DNA from: Oxalicibacterium faecigallinarum
GTDB lineage: Bacteria > Pseudomonadota > Gammaproteobacteria > Burkholderiales > Burkholderiaceae_D
Reading direction: 5' to 3'
Length of the DNA stretch: 64,000 nucleotides
Assembly: GCF_014635705.1 (NCBI RefSeq)
Contig: NZ_BMDI01000001.1
Span: 186,001-250,000, forward strand
Part shown: positions 17,126-27,084 of the stretch, piece after piece
How the letters are laid out: the number at the start of each line of letters is the position of its first letter
Position numbering within the stretch: the stretch's first letter is position 1
Notes under the pieces: generated by a model
The model's input: only the letters and a program-made list of their open reading frames with translations
The model's database searches: none
What the model was told of the DNA's origin: nothing
Position numbers and translations under genes: made by a program

Positions 17126-19012
17126 GTGAATAACATGTTTTCCAAGGCCGCCATCTGGGTGGTCATCGGGATGGTTCTTTTCACCGTCTTCAAGCAGTTC
17201 GATGGCAGAACGGCTGGAAGCTCGGCAACGGCGATTCCTTATTCCGATTTCCTGGACGAAGTCAAAGCCAAACGTATCCGTGAAGCGACGATTGAAGATC
17301 GTGTCATTGTCGCGACTACAACGGACGGCAAGAAAATCAAATCCGCGATTACCTATCTGGATCGCGGTCTGATTGGCGATCTGGTCAACAATGGCGTGAA
17401 GTTCGACGTCAAACAACCGGAAGAGCAATCCTTCCTGTCACAAATCTTTATTTCCTGGTTCCCGATGCTGTTGCTGATCGGTGTCTGGATTTTCTTCATG
17501 CGACAGATGCAGGGTGGCGGCAAGGGTGGTGCCTTCTCCTTTGGCAAATCCAAGGCGCGCATGCTGGATGAAACACAGAACTCTGTCACGCTGGCTGACG
17601 TTGCCGGTTGCGATGAGGCGAAAGAAGAGGTCGGCGAACTCGTCGAATTTCTGCGTGATCCAACCCGCTTCCAGAAGCTGGGCGGCCGCATTCCGCGCGG
17701 CGTGCTGATGGTTGGTCCTCCGGGTACCGGTAAAACATTGCTGGCGCGTGCCATTGCAGGTGAAGCAAAGGTGCCGTTCTTCACGATTTCGGGTTCCGAT
17801 TTCGTCGAAATGTTTGTCGGTGTCGGCGCATCGCGTGTGCGTGACATGTTCGAAAACGCCAAAAAACATTCGCCTTGCATCATCTTCATCGACGAGATCG
17901 ATGCGGTTGGTCGCCATCGCGGCGCCGGTATGGGCGGCGGTAATGACGAGCGCGAACAGACACTCAACCAGATGCTGGTCGAGATGGACGGTTTCGAGCC
18001 AAATTCTGGCGTCATCGTGATTGCGGCAACCAACCGTGCCGATGTGCTGGATAAGGCGTTGCTGCGTCCGGGCCGTTTTGATCGTCAGGTCATCGTCGGC
18101 TTGCCGGATATCCGCGGCCGCGAACAAATCCTGAACGTGCACATGCGCAAGGTGCCGATTTCCAGCGACGTCAAGGCCGATATTCTGGCACGCGGTACGC
18201 CGGGTTTCTCGGGCGCGGATTTGGCCAATTTGGTCAATGAAGCTGCGTTGTTCGCTGCACGTCGCAACAAGCGTCTGGTCGAGATGCAGGATTTCGAAGA
18301 TGCAAAAGACAAGATCGTGATGGGCCCGGAGCGCAAATCGGCTGTCATGCGCGAAGAAGAGCGTCGCAATACGGCGTATCACGAGTCGGGTCACGCGGTG
18401 GTCGCCAAGTTGCTGCCAAAGGCAGATCCAGTGCACAAAGTCACGATCATGCCGCGCGGTTTTGCGCTTGGTTTGACCTGGCAGCTGCCTGAGCACGATC
18501 GCATCAATATGTACAAGGACAAGATGCTCGAAGAGATTTCGATTCTGTTCGGTGGTCGTATTGCCGAAGAAATCTTCATGCATCAGATGTCGACCGGTGC
18601 ATCGAATGACTTCGAGCGTGCGACCAAGCTGGCGCGTGCCATGGTGACGCGTTACGGTATGTCCGAAACCTTGGGTACCATGGTCTACGAAGACACAGAC
18701 CAGGATAGCTATATGGGGCGTATGGGCGCCAAGACGGTGTCGGAAGCAACGCAGCAAAAAGTTGATCTGGAAATCCGCAATATTCTGGATACGCAATATG
18801 CGTTGGCACGCAAACTTCTGGAAGAAAATCGTGACAAGGTTGAAATGATGACGAAATCATTGCTCGACTGGGAAACGATTGATGCCGATCAGATCAACGA
18901 CATCATGGAAGGCCGTGAGCCACGTCCGCCGAAAGAAGGCTTGCCAGTCAAGAATTCGCCGCCAAGCAATCCTTCGGATGGTGTGTCGCCAAACGCAACA
19001 GCACCTGCCTGA
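17126..19012 (+). CDS. ftsH: ATP-dependent zinc metalloprotease FtsH
   Basis: A membrane-anchored AAA+ protease that degrades misfolded membrane proteins and regulators. 628 residues: two membrane helices (about 5-22 and 110-130, [21 protein letters not shown]), a periplasmic loop between them, AAA domain with Walker A GPPGTGKT (197-204), Walker B IIFIDEID, second region of homology with arginine fingers RPGRFDR, and the zinc site HESGH (419-423). The start is a GTG, placed five bases after AAGGAG (17115-17120); an ATG three codons on is too far for that site to be ideal. A terminator follows. Confidence 0.97.
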   Translation: MNNMFSKAAIWVVIGMVLFTVFKQFDGRTAGSSATAIPYSDFLDEVKAKRIREATIEDRVIVATTTDGKKIKSAITYLDRGLIGDLVNNGVKFDVKQPEEQSFLSQIFISWFPMLLLIGVWIFFMRQMQGGGKGGAFSFGKSKARMLDETQNSVTLADVAGCDEAKEEVGELVEFLRDPTRFQKLGGRIPRGVLMVGPPGTGKTLLARAIAGEAKVPFFTISGSDFVEMFVGVGASRVRDMFENAKKHSPCIIFIDEIDAVGRHRGAGMGGGNDEREQTLNQMLVEMDGFEPNSGVIVIAATNRADVLDKALLRPGRFDRQVIVGLPDIRGREQILNVHMRKVPISSDVKADILARGTPGFSGADLANLVNEAALFAARRNKRLVEMQDFEDAKDKIVMGPERKSAVMREEERRNTAYHESGHAVVAKLLPKADPVHKVTIMPRGFALGLTWQLPEHDRINMYKDKMLEEISILFGGRIAEEIFMHQMSTGASNDFERATKLARAMVTRYGMSETLGTMVYEDTDQDSYMGRMGAKTVSEATQQKVDLEIRNILDTQYALARKLLEENRDKVEMMTKSLLDWETIDADQINDIMEGREPRPPKEGLPVKNSPPSNPSDGVSPNATAPA

Positions 19013-19039
19013 TTCCGCATAGTTGACGGACAGGTGGTG

Positions 19040-19069
19040 AAAGGGTGAGGAGAAATCCTTGCCCTTTTT
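19040..19069 (+). terminator. Intrinsic terminator after ftsH
   Basis: AAAGGG-TG-AGGA, loop GAAA, TCCT-TG-CCCTTT with two G.U pairs in the middle, giving a 12-pair stem with a GAAA tetraloop and a run of T's. It separates ftsH from folP. Confidence 0.82.
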
Positions 19070-19090
19070 GTTTGTGGATGGTTTTCGTTG

Positions 19091-19951
19091 ATGAATGGCA
19101 GGAAGATGCAGAAGAAATTGCAGTGCGGTCGCTTTCAGTTTTCATTTGAAAAGCGCAGACGCCCGTTGGTCATGGGTATATTGAATGTGACGCCGGATTC
19201 TTTTTCGGATGGTGGTCGTTACGGCTCGCTGGATGCTGCGCTCTCCCATGCGGAAATGATGATTGACGCCGGTGCCGACATGATCGACATTGGTGGTGAG
19301 TCAAGTCGTCCCGGTTCTCAACCCTTGCCCTTGCAGCAGGAACTGGATCGTGTAATGCCCTTGGTATTTGCCTTGCGTGACCTGGACGTTCCCCTTTCTA
19401 TTGATACCTACAAGCCGGTTGTAATGCGCGAGACGCTGGCTGCTGGCGCGGACATGATTAACGACATCAATGGTTTCCGTGGAGAAGGGGCATGGGATGC
19501 GGTGAAGGATTCGGATTGCGGTTTATGCATCATGCACATGCAAAAAGATCCGCAAAGCATGCAGCAAAATCCGGAGTACACGGATATCGTTGCCGAGATT
19601 CGTGACTTTTTAAAATTGCAGGTTGCACAGGCACAGCAAATGGGGATTGCACCTGAGCGCCTTTGTATTGATCCCGGTTTTGGTTTTGGCAAGACCTTGC
19701 AGCACAATGTCACGCTTTTTCAGCATATCGGCCAGTTGCAGAATGAACTGGCCTTGCCCATGCTGGTCGGTGTTTCGCGCAAGACCATGATTGGGACCCT
19801 GATTGACAAGCCGGTTGAGCAACGCATGGCAGGCAGTGTAGCCGCTGCGTTGGCGGCGGCATCTCATGGTGCTCGCATCGTGCGTGTGCATGATGTGGCT
19901 GAAACCGTGGATGCCTTGAAAGTGTGGGAAGCCCTGTCTTCTGCCGTTTGA
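19091..19951 (+). CDS. folP: Dihydropteroate synthase
   Basis: Condenses p-aminobenzoate with dihydropterin pyrophosphate in folate synthesis; the target of sulfonamides. About 286 residues. Motifs: MGILNVTPDSFSDGG (loop 1), DIGGESSRPGS (loop 2), PLSIDTYKP, NDINGFR, and the late IDPGFGFGKT and VGVSRKTMIG segments. The start is uncertain: ATG at 19091 or 19106 (281 residues, close to the E. coli 282); neither has an ideally spaced ribosome site. glmM follows 25 bases later, the same pairing as in E. coli. Confidence 0.95.
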   Translation: MNGRKMQKKLQCGRFQFSFEKRRRPLVMGILNVTPDSFSDGGRYGSLDAALSHAEMMIDAGADMIDIGGESSRPGSQPLPLQQELDRVMPLVFALRDLDVPLSIDTYKPVVMRETLAAGADMINDINGFRGEGAWDAVKDSDCGLCIMHMQKDPQSMQQNPEYTDIVAEIRDFLKLQVAQAQQMGIAPERLCIDPGFGFGKTLQHNVTLFQHIGQLQNELALPMLVGVSRKTMIGTLIDKPVEQRMAGSVAAALAAASHGARIVRVHDVAETVDALKVWEALSSAV

Positions 19952-19976
19952 AGATTACTAAAAGAAAGCAATAAAA

Positions 19977-21329
19977 ATGACACGTAAGTATTTTGGGACA
20001 GATGGTGTACGCGGACGCGTGGGCGATGCACCGATCACGCCTGATTTTGTCATGCGTCTGGGTTACGCAGCCGGGACCGTTCTGGCGAAGGCAAAAGACC
20101 AGTCGACCAAAGCATCAGGTAAGCGTCCAACCGTTTTGATCGGTAAAGACACCCGCATTTCCGGTTATATGCTGGAGGCGGCGCTGGAAGCGGGCTTTTC
20201 TGCTGCTGGGGTGGATGTCATGCTTGCAGGACCGATGCCAACACCGGCGATTGCCTATCTGACACGCGCCTTGCGTTTGGCCGCAGGCGTTGTGATTTCC
20301 GCTTCGCATAATCCGTATGAAGACAATGGCATCAAGTTCTTTTCTGCCTCGGGCAACAAGCTGCCGGATGCCGTGGAGCTGGAAATTGAAACGGCACTGG
20401 ATACGCCCATGACCTGTGTGGAATCCAGCAAACTTGGACGTGCCAAGCGGCTGGATGATGCACGTGGCCGTTATATCGAATTCTGCAAGAGTACATTTCC
20501 TAACGAGCTCGATTTGCGTGGTACGAAGATCGTGGTCGATTGCGCGCACGGTGCCGCCTATCACATTGCGCCGGATGTCTTTCATGAACTGGGCGCAGAA
20601 GTAATCGCGATTGGTGACAAGCCAAACGGTTTCAATATCAATGACAAGGTGGGGGCGACGGCGCCGGCGGCATTGGTCGACGCCGTGCAGGCGAACAAGG
20701 CGGATATTGGCATTGCACTGGATGGCGATGCGGATCGCTTGATTGTGGTGGACGCTGCGGGCCGTATCTTTAACGGCGATGAGCTGCTGTACATCATGGT
20801 GCGTGACCGCATGGCAGTTCGTCCGATTGAGGGCGCAGTGGGCACCTTGATGACCAATATGGCGCTGGAAGTTGCATTCAAAAAAATGGGTGTGGCATTT
20901 GTACGTGCCAATGTCGGCGACCGTTATGTGCTGGAGGCATTGCAGGAGCGTGGTTGGCTGGTTGGTGGCGAAGGTTCAGGTCATATGCTTTGCCTGGATA
21001 AGCATACGACAGGGGACGGTATCATTTCTGCCTTGCAGATTTTATCGGCGTTGAAGCGTAGTGGTAAAAGCCTTGCCGCATTGACCGCCGACATCGCAAT
21101 GTTTCCGCAAAGTCTGGTCAATGTAAGGGTGACGCCGGGCTTTGACTGGAAAAGCAATCAGCCATTGCAGCAGGAAAAAACAGCCGTTGAAAACGAATTG
21201 GGCGATGCAGGCAGGGTATTGATTCGTGCATCAGGAACAGAGCCCTTGATTCGCGTCATGGTCGAAGCACGTGATGCCGCGTTGGCAGAACAAATGGCAA
21301 AACGCATTGCAGAAAAAATTGCGGCCTAG
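19977..21329 (+). CDS. glmM: Phosphoglucosamine mutase
   Basis: Interconverts glucosamine-6-phosphate and glucosamine-1-phosphate for peptidoglycan and LPS precursors. 450 residues, slightly longer than the 445-residue E. coli protein. The N-terminus [10 protein letters not shown], phospho-serine loop ISASHNP (Ser110), metal site DGDADR, sugar loop GGEGSGH and phosphate-binding [12 protein letters not shown] are all intact. It probably shares a transcript with folP. Confidence 0.96.
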   Translation: MTRKYFGTDGVRGRVGDAPITPDFVMRLGYAAGTVLAKAKDQSTKASGKRPTVLIGKDTRISGYMLEAALEAGFSAAGVDVMLAGPMPTPAIAYLTRALRLAAGVVISASHNPYEDNGIKFFSASGNKLPDAVELEIETALDTPMTCVESSKLGRAKRLDDARGRYIEFCKSTFPNELDLRGTKIVVDCAHGAAYHIAPDVFHELGAEVIAIGDKPNGFNINDKVGATAPAALVDAVQANKADIGIALDGDADRLIVVDAAGRIFNGDELLYIMVRDRMAVRPIEGAVGTLMTNMALEVAFKKMGVAFVRANVGDRYVLEALQERGWLVGGEGSGHMLCLDKHTTGDGIISALQILSALKRSGKSLAALTADIAMFPQSLVNVRVTPGFDWKSNQPLQQEKTAVENELGDAGRVLIRASGTEPLIRVMVEARDAALAEQMAKRIAEKIAA

Positions 21330-21401
21330 GAAAAAATTATCATCTCAAAGGCACTTTAATCGTTGACCGAAGTCTTACTGTGAGGTATGATCTCTTTCTT
21401 T

Positions 21402-21478
<77 letters not shown>

Positions 21479-21491
21479 AAATAAGCAGTAG

Positions 21492-21526
21492 AAAAGGCCT
21501 GAAGATGAAAATCTTCAGGCCTTTTT
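21492..21526 (+). terminator. Intrinsic terminator after tRNA-Pro
   Basis: A perfect 15-pair stem (AAAAGGCCTGAAGAT with its complement), GAAA tetraloop and five T's. Confidence 0.95.
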
Positions 21527-22027
21527 GTTTGGATAAGTTTTCATCGCGCCCGCGAGCAGCTTTTCTCATTCCTTCCTTGTTTCTTTCTGTTTGGAAATGC
21601 AGCAACGATGCATTGCTGTGAAATTTCTCCCTCCAGCTTCTGCCTTTTATCTGGTATCAATTTTGCATGGTTTTCTGTGAAATTTGATGCAAAAAATGCA
21701 ATAAATTTCTTTTCGTAAAGCTTTGTTTGTTGGTTAGCGCACGGTCTCGGCAACAAGGATGCGTAATGATCCGATTGGCATTGTCTTGGTGTGGGAATTG
21801 ATTGCCATGCGGCAGTCTGTCTTGGAAATGGCGACTGACATTGCTTTCCTGAAACAGAGTGTGTTCAACCTCTGCACTTTTTTGTTCTCCCCCTGATGAG
21901 ATTTTTGACACGAAAAAGTGAAGATGCACGGTCGACAATTTTATTGTCATTTTTGAACTAATTTTTTGACAAGCTCTCTACATCTCCGAAATGCAAGAAC
22001 GCTTGGTTGTATTGAGCAGGGGTAATA
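21527..22027 (+). promoter_or_regulatory. 500-base A+T-rich region upstream of the exopolysaccharide locus
   Basis: No gene is supported here. It is visibly richer in A+T than its surroundings and holds several ordered elements: an inverted repeat CAGCAA-7-TTGCTG (21600-21618), a direct repeat of CTGTGAAATTT (21616-21626 and 21675-21685, 59 bases apart) and an inverted repeat GACAAT-TTT-ATTGTC (21934-21948). TTGACA occurs twice (21905, 21966), but neither has a good -10 at the right distance. This is where control of the 16.5-kb locus should lie. A ribosome site (GCAGGGG) precedes the first gene. Confidence 0.5.
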
Positions 22028-23374
22028 ATGGTTATGAGTAATCGTCCTGTCGTTGGGATTGGTATGCGCAGTAAGAGCTTGTTCGTCCGCAGTGATGGGC
22101 ATGGTCTGGCGTATCAGAATGCGCGCTTGTCACCGGTTGCTTTCGCCCCTGTCCCATTCCGCATGACGATTCTCTCGCGTCGTCTGATTTCCATTTTTGT
22201 GCTGGTGGCAGGCCACGTGGCGTTCAATGTGCATGCTGCTGACGAAGTTGTGAATCCGGATGTTTTCACGCCTTACGTCGGTTACGGGATATTCAAGGAC
22301 GACAATATCTCTCGTCAGCCGGAAAATGGTAGTCGCGTATCCGATACCTGGCGTCGTACCACGGTAGGTGTGCGCATCAATAAGCCAATCAGCCGACAGC
22401 GTATCTACGCAGATTTGTCGGTCAATGACACCAAATACGATCGCTTCAGCAATCTGGATAACGATGGTCGCCGTCTGCTTGGCAACTGGAACTGGGTGCT
22501 GGGAAATCAGTTTTCCGGCAACGTCGGCAGCAGCCTGGTCGAGACGCTGACACCGTTTGAAGATGTCTCGCCAACGGGTGACCCGCTTCCAAGCAGTGTG
22601 CGGACGCAAAGAAGCAGCTTTGTGAATGGCGGCTGGCGTTTCCATCCCTCGTGGCGCGTCCATACCGGTTTCAGCCGCGATGACATTTCCTATGACAGCA
22701 TTCCTTCGGCCCGTCTGAAGCTGGAGACGACTGACCTTGGCATTGATTATTTGCCGCGCAGCCAGAACAAGCTTGGTTTGCTGCTGCGCCATGGTAACGG
22801 TACATATCCTAATCAGTTTGGCGCCCTCAACAGTGATTACACACAAGATGAGGTGAAGGCCGATCTGAAGTGGCAACTGACCGGTAAAACCGGACTGAAG
22901 TTTCTTGGTGGCTGGGCGCGTCGTACGTATGACACGGATGCTGCGCGCAACTTCAGCGGACCCGATGGTCGCCTAGCGATTGACTGGGCGGCGACGGGCA
23001 AGACTGCATTTACGCTGGCCGCATGGCGTCAGTTGGGTGCACGCCGTGTTGCTGGTGAGCCGGTCGATGGCATTCCCGCACAAGACGATCTTTCTTCCAA
23101 CTATTCACGGAATACAGGTGCCAGCCTGGGCGTGAACTGGAAAGCGACAGGGAAGACGTCGTTCGACGCCATGATGCTGACCGAGGACCGTGAATACAAC
23201 CGTATTGATCGCGATGATCAGTACCGTAAAAACGTGATTGGTTTGACCTATCTCCCTTGGCGACAACTGAATGTTCGCCTTTCTGTCTACGATCAGGAAC
23301 TGAAGTCGAACGTCAGCACTGCCCGGACGTATCGTACAAAAGGAGTACAGCTTGCGACCCGCTATGAATTCTAA
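22028..23374 (+). CDS. epsL: EpsL-type outer-membrane beta-barrel protein of exopolysaccharide export
   Basis: 448 residues; the first gene of the locus. After a long N-region a hydrophobic signal (about 48-70, ending NVHAADE) is followed by alternating strands typical of a beta-barrel and the terminal aromatic YEF expected for outer-membrane insertion. The type matches EpsL of XrtB/PEP-CTERM-associated exopolysaccharide loci, a probable outer-membrane port. The start at 22028 has a ribosome site; the ATG at 22163 would give a conventional signal peptide but has no such site. It overlaps gumD by 23 bases. Confidence 0.75.
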   Translation: MVMSNRPVVGIGMRSKSLFVRSDGHGLAYQNARLSPVAFAPVPFRMTILSRRLISIFVLVAGHVAFNVHAADEVVNPDVFTPYVGYGIFKDDNISRQPENGSRVSDTWRRTTVGVRINKPISRQRIYADLSVNDTKYDRFSNLDNDGRRLLGNWNWVLGNQFSGNVGSSLVETLTPFEDVSPTGDPLPSSVRTQRSSFVNGGWRFHPSWRVHTGFSRDDISYDSIPSARLKLETTDLGIDYLPRSQNKLGLLLRHGNGTYPNQFGALNSDYTQDEVKADLKWQLTGKTGLKFLGGWARRTYDTDAARNFSGPDGRLAIDWAATGKTAFTLAAWRQLGARRVAGEPVDGIPAQDDLSSNYSRNTGASLGVNWKATGKTSFDAMMLTEDREYNRIDRDDQYRKNVIGLTYLPWRQLNVRLSVYDQELKSNVSTARTYRTKGVQLATRYEF

Positions 23375-24773
23375 AGGCAATCCTTTGCAACCATCGAATG
23401 ACATGCCGGCACGAACCTGGGGCATGCGTTTGATGGAGCCCACGATTGCGGTGGCCATGCTGTATCTGCTGGCCTTGATCACCGGTGATGACATTACGGG
23501 CAACCATGCCGTGCTCGCCATCATCACGTTCTTTGTCAGTTCAACGGTGTTCAGTGTGACGGATCACAGTCATATGTTGCGCGAGGCACGCTTGCTGGAT
23601 TTTGTACGTGTCATCTTGACTGGCTGGATGATCGTGATGGGCGTGTTGCTGTTGCTTGGTCAGCTGACAGGCTTTTTCGAGTTTTTCTCGATGCGCACAC
23701 TGGTGATCTGGCTGGCCGCGACACCCGTCGCGTTGCTGGCGGGACAGATGGTAGTGCATCGCATCACTTACAGCATGCACAAGACGGGATTGTCGCGCTC
23801 GGTGTTGATTGTCGGGGTCAATGACGTTGCGCTGAAACTGGCCGAGCGCATCGCTGAGCATCCTGGTTTGCTCATGCATGTGGAAGGGTTCTTTGACGAT
23901 CGCGACTTGTCCCGCCAGCCGGAAGGAGAGCGGATTCCCTTGCTTGGCACCATGGATGAGCTGCCGGCGTATGCCCGCAAGCACAACATCAGCACGATCT
24001 TCATCAGTCAGCCTATTTCTGCGCAGCCTCGTATCAAGAAACTTCTGACTGAATTGCAGGACACGACAGCATCGATCTACTTCCTGCCGGATATCTATGT
24101 CTTCGATCTGATCCAGGCACGTTTCGATAACGTGGCCGGTGTTCCTGTGGTCGCGATTTGCGAGACGCCGTTTACAGGTATTAACAGCACCGTCAAGCGT
24201 GTGACCGATATCGTGCTTGCCTCGCTGATCTTGCTGATGCTGACGCCCATCATGCTGACGATTGCCATTGCCATCAAGGCGACGTCCCGTGGGCCCATCA
24301 TCTTCAGACAGCGCCGTTATGGTTTGTCTGGCGAAGAAATCATTGTTTATAAATTCCGCTCGATGACGGTGACCGAGGATGGCGACAAGGTCACGCAGGC
24401 AACCAAGAATGATTCACGCCTGACACCGATTGGTGGCTTTCTCCGGCGCAGTTCACTCGATGAACTGCCGCAATTCTTCAACGTGTTGCAGGGCCGCATG
24501 AGTATTGTCGGGCCTCGACCGCATGCCGTTGCGCACAACGAGCTCTATCGCAAGCAGATCAAGGGTTACATGCTGCGCCACAAGGTCAAGCCGGGTATTA
24601 CCGGCTGGGCGCAAGTCAATGGATTCCGTGGTGAGACCGATACGCTGGACAAGATGGAAGCGCGCATTTCCTACGATCTTGATTACTTGCGTCGCTGGTC
24701 GCTATGGCTTGATCTCTGGATCATTCTGCGCACCGTCAAAGTGACGATTGTCAGCGACAAGAACGCGTATTGA
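23352..24773 (+). CDS. gumD: Undecaprenyl-phosphate glucose-1-phosphate transferase (GumD/EpsB/WcaJ type)
   Basis: Starts the repeat unit by moving glucose-1-phosphate from UDP-glucose to undecaprenyl phosphate at the inner membrane. 473 residues: five N-terminal membrane helices, a CoA-binding-like domain (VLIVGVNDVALKLAE), then the bacterial sugar transferase domain from about 280 with KRVTDIVLA, FRQRRYGLSG, YKFRSM, SSLDELPQ, MSIVGPRP and KPGITGWAQ. The probable start is a TTG at 23352, six bases after AGGAG, inside epsL; an ATG at 23364 is the alternative. The sugar (glucose) is inferred from family and from the xanthan-like neighbours. Confidence 0.9.
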   Translation: MRPAMNSKGNPLQPSNDMPARTWGMRLMEPTIAVAMLYLLALITGDDITGNHAVLAIITFFVSSTVFSVTDHSHMLREARLLDFVRVILTGWMIVMGVLLLLGQLTGFFEFFSMRTLVIWLAATPVALLAGQMVVHRITYSMHKTGLSRSVLIVGVNDVALKLAERIAEHPGLLMHVEGFFDDRDLSRQPEGERIPLLGTMDELPAYARKHNISTIFISQPISAQPRIKKLLTELQDTTASIYFLPDIYVFDLIQARFDNVAGVPVVAICETPFTGINSTVKRVTDIVLASLILLMLTPIMLTIAIAIKATSRGPIIFRQRRYGLSGEEIIVYKFRSMTVTEDGDKVTQATKNDSRLTPIGGFLRRSSLDELPQFFNVLQGRMSIVGPRPHAVAHNELYRKQIKGYMLRHKVKPGITGWAQVNGFRGETDTLDKMEARISYDLDYLRRWSLWLDLWIILRTVKVTIVSDKNAY

Positions 24774-24829
24774 TGAATGTGCGAACGGTCAGAATTTATT
24801 TTGGGAAGCGTAAAACAAGGAAGATGGAA

Positions 24830-25618
24830 ATGAAAAAGATACTGTTTTCAATTTGTACGTTGGCGCTACTGGCATTCAGTGCCGTGAGCCAGGCGCAGGA
24901 AATGCAGCTGGGGCCGGGCGACATGCTAAAGATCGATGTGTACGGCAATCCGGATTTGTCGCTGGAAACACGTGTGAGTGACGGCGGTACGATTTCCTAT
25001 CCATTGGTCGGTGAAGTAGCCGTTGGTGGCCTGACGCCCATCGCTGCGGAAAAGAAGATTGCAGGTCTACTGGAAAGCGGTGGCTTTATTCGCAAGCCAC
25101 ACGTCAATCTGGTTGTGACGCAGATGCAAAGCCAGCAGTTGTCCGTGCTGGGCCAAGTCAACAAGCCAGGGCGTTTTCCGGTCGATGGCAAGCGTAGCCT
25201 GACGGACATCATTGCCATGGCGGGCGGACTGAATGCCGATGCGGATGACAATATCTCGTTGGTACGTGTGCGTGATGGCAAGACCATCCGTGAGCGGGTG
25301 AATCTGGCGGACATCATGAGTGCCAATGGCGCGGTCACCAATCCGCAGTTGCAGCCAGGCGATGTCGTGTACGTCAATCGTGCGCCGCGCTTCTACATAT
25401 ATGGGGAAGTGCAAAAGCCGGGTTCGTATCGTCTTGAACCAGACATGAACATTCTGCAGGCGCTGTCGGTTGGTGGCGGTCTCAGTGCACGCGGCACCGA
25501 ACGGGGTGTGCGCGTCAAACGCCGCGATGAAAACGGCACGATGCAAATTCTGAACGTCAAGCATGACGACCGTGTACAGGTCAATGACGTTATCTATGTG
25601 AAAGAAAGTTTCTTCTAA
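24830..25618 (+). CDS. gumB: Polysaccharide export outer-membrane protein (GumB/Wza/EpsE family)
   Basis: Forms the periplasmic and outer-membrane export channel. 262 residues: signal peptide (MKKILFSIC...SQAQE, no lipobox cysteine), Poly_export domain starting LGPGDMLKIDVYGNPD, then two SLBB-type domains (around QLSVLGQVNKPG and RFYIYGEVQKPG). The ATG at 24830 follows AAGGAAG with a six-base gap and starts directly with the signal peptide; the upstream ATG at 24773 would put 19 charged residues before it. The lack of a lipid-anchored Cys fits the GumB/EpsE branch with a separate outer-membrane protein such as EpsL. Confidence 0.88.
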   Translation: MKKILFSICTLALLAFSAVSQAQEMQLGPGDMLKIDVYGNPDLSLETRVSDGGTISYPLVGEVAVGGLTPIAAEKKIAGLLESGGFIRKPHVNLVVTQMQSQQLSVLGQVNKPGRFPVDGKRSLTDIIAMAGGLNADADDNISLVRVRDGKTIRERVNLADIMSANGAVTNPQLQPGDVVYVNRAPRFYIYGEVQKPGSYRLEPDMNILQALSVGGGLSARGTERGVRVKRRDENGTMQILNVKHDDRVQVNDVIYVKESFF

Positions 25619-25659
25619 GGTCGCCAGGCAATCGTGGCACCAATAGCTGGTGAGAGAAC

Positions 25660-27060
25660 ATGATGAACATCACTCAATTTTTTCTGATCCTTCTTGCGCG
25701 CAGCAAGATCATTCTGATTACGTTATTCAGCGTGGTTGGTCTGACGATGTTGGTGGCCTTGATGCTGCCCAATAGCTATACAGCTAGTACATCGCTTGTA
25801 CTGAATTACAAAGGCGTTGATCCAGTCACCGGCACGGCATTGCCGTCGCAGCTGATGCCCGGCTACATGGCTACGCAGATCGACATCATCAAGAGCAAGA
25901 CCGTGGCCCTCAAAGTTGTTGACGAGATGAAGCTGACAGAAAGCCAGGGAATGCGCGATGGTTTTGCCGATGCGGGTGGCGAAGCGAGTGGCGTTTCCTT
26001 GCGCGACTGGATTGCGACCGTGATTTCAGGTGGTGTCGATGTCGAGCCTTCTCGTGATAGTGGCGTCATTACCATCAGCTATAAATCCGCTGATGCCAAA
26101 TTTGCCGCGGATATGGCGAACGCGTTTGCACGCGCATACCAGAATGCCGCGGTGGAACTGAAGGTTGATCCATCGCAGAAAGCATCCGATTATCTGAATG
26201 CGCAAATCAAGACCCTGCGCAGCAATTTTGAAACAGCGCAACGCCGCCTGTCGCAGTACCAGCAGGAACACAATATCGACAATGCCGACAATCGTCTGGA
26301 TGTGGAGTCCGCGCGTCTGAACGAGCTTTCCAGTCAACTGGTTGTGGCGCAAGGCATGGCAATCGAAGCGAATTCACGTGAACGCGCTGCCAGCCGTAAT
26401 GCAGGTGAATCGCCGGATGTCATGAGCAATGGTGTCATCCAGGGATTGCGCTCCAATTTGGCGACAGCAGAAGCCAAATTTGCGGAAGTGGCGCAACGTC
26501 TGAACGTGAATCACCCGCAGTATCAATCCGCCAAGGCGGAGGTCGACAAGCTGCGTGCCAACCTGAACCAGCAGATTGGTCTGGCGTCGTCCAGCGTGCG
26601 CAGCAATGCACGCATCCAGCAACAGCGAGAAGCGGAAATTCAGGCTGCTTTGACTGCACAGCGTGAAAAGGTAATGCAGCTCAATCTGGCACGGGATGAA
26701 CTCAAGCTGTTGAGCAATGAAGTGCAGACCGCGCAACGGGCTTACGAAGCAGCAGCCAATCGTTATACCCAGACCAGTCTGGAAGCACGTTCCACCCAAT
26801 CGGATGTCGCGGTGTTGAATCAGGCCACGCCACCGTTGTCGCCAACCGGACCGAAGACATTGCTCATGCTCGTGTTGTCAGTATTTGTCGGCGGCATGCT
26901 GGGCTTGGGCCTGGCGCTGGTGGCAGAGATCATGGATCGTCGTGTGCGGTCTTCGCGTGACTTGATCGAGGCCTTGAATGTGCCGGTATTGGGTGTGTTG
27001 CGTCAGGAACGTGGTGCTCCTCGCCTTGGCATGATGAGACCTATATTGCCGTCCACCTGA
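25660..27060 (+). CDS. gumC: Chain-length determinant / co-polymerase (GumC/EpsF/Wzz family)
   Basis: An inner-membrane protein that sets polymer length and links the polymerase to the export channel. 466 residues: membrane helix at about 18-38, a periplasmic part starting with SYTASTSLVLNYKG, long coiled-coil stretches rich in Gln, Ala and Glu (about 190-390), then a second membrane helix (about 395-420) preceded by the proline-rich PPLSPTGPK. The cytoplasmic tail is short, with no kinase domain; that partner is encoded next as EpsG. Two adjacent ATGs (25660, 25663) are possible starts. Confidence 0.88.
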   Translation: MMNITQFFLILLARSKIILITLFSVVGLTMLVALMLPNSYTASTSLVLNYKGVDPVTGTALPSQLMPGYMATQIDIIKSKTVALKVVDEMKLTESQGMRDGFADAGGEASGVSLRDWIATVISGGVDVEPSRDSGVITISYKSADAKFAADMANAFARAYQNAAVELKVDPSQKASDYLNAQIKTLRSNFETAQRRLSQYQQEHNIDNADNRLDVESARLNELSSQLVVAQGMAIEANSRERAASRNAGESPDVMSNGVIQGLRSNLATAEAKFAEVAQRLNVNHPQYQSAKAEVDKLRANLNQQIGLASSSVRSNARIQQQREAEIQAALTAQREKVMQLNLARDELKLLSNEVQTAQRAYEAAANRYTQTSLEARSTQSDVAVLNQATPPLSPTGPKTLLMLVLSVFVGGMLGLGLALVAEIMDRRVRSSRDLIEALNVPVLGVLRQERGAPRLGMMRPILPST

Positions 27061-27084
27061 TCTGGAAAGAATCAAAGAGGAATC

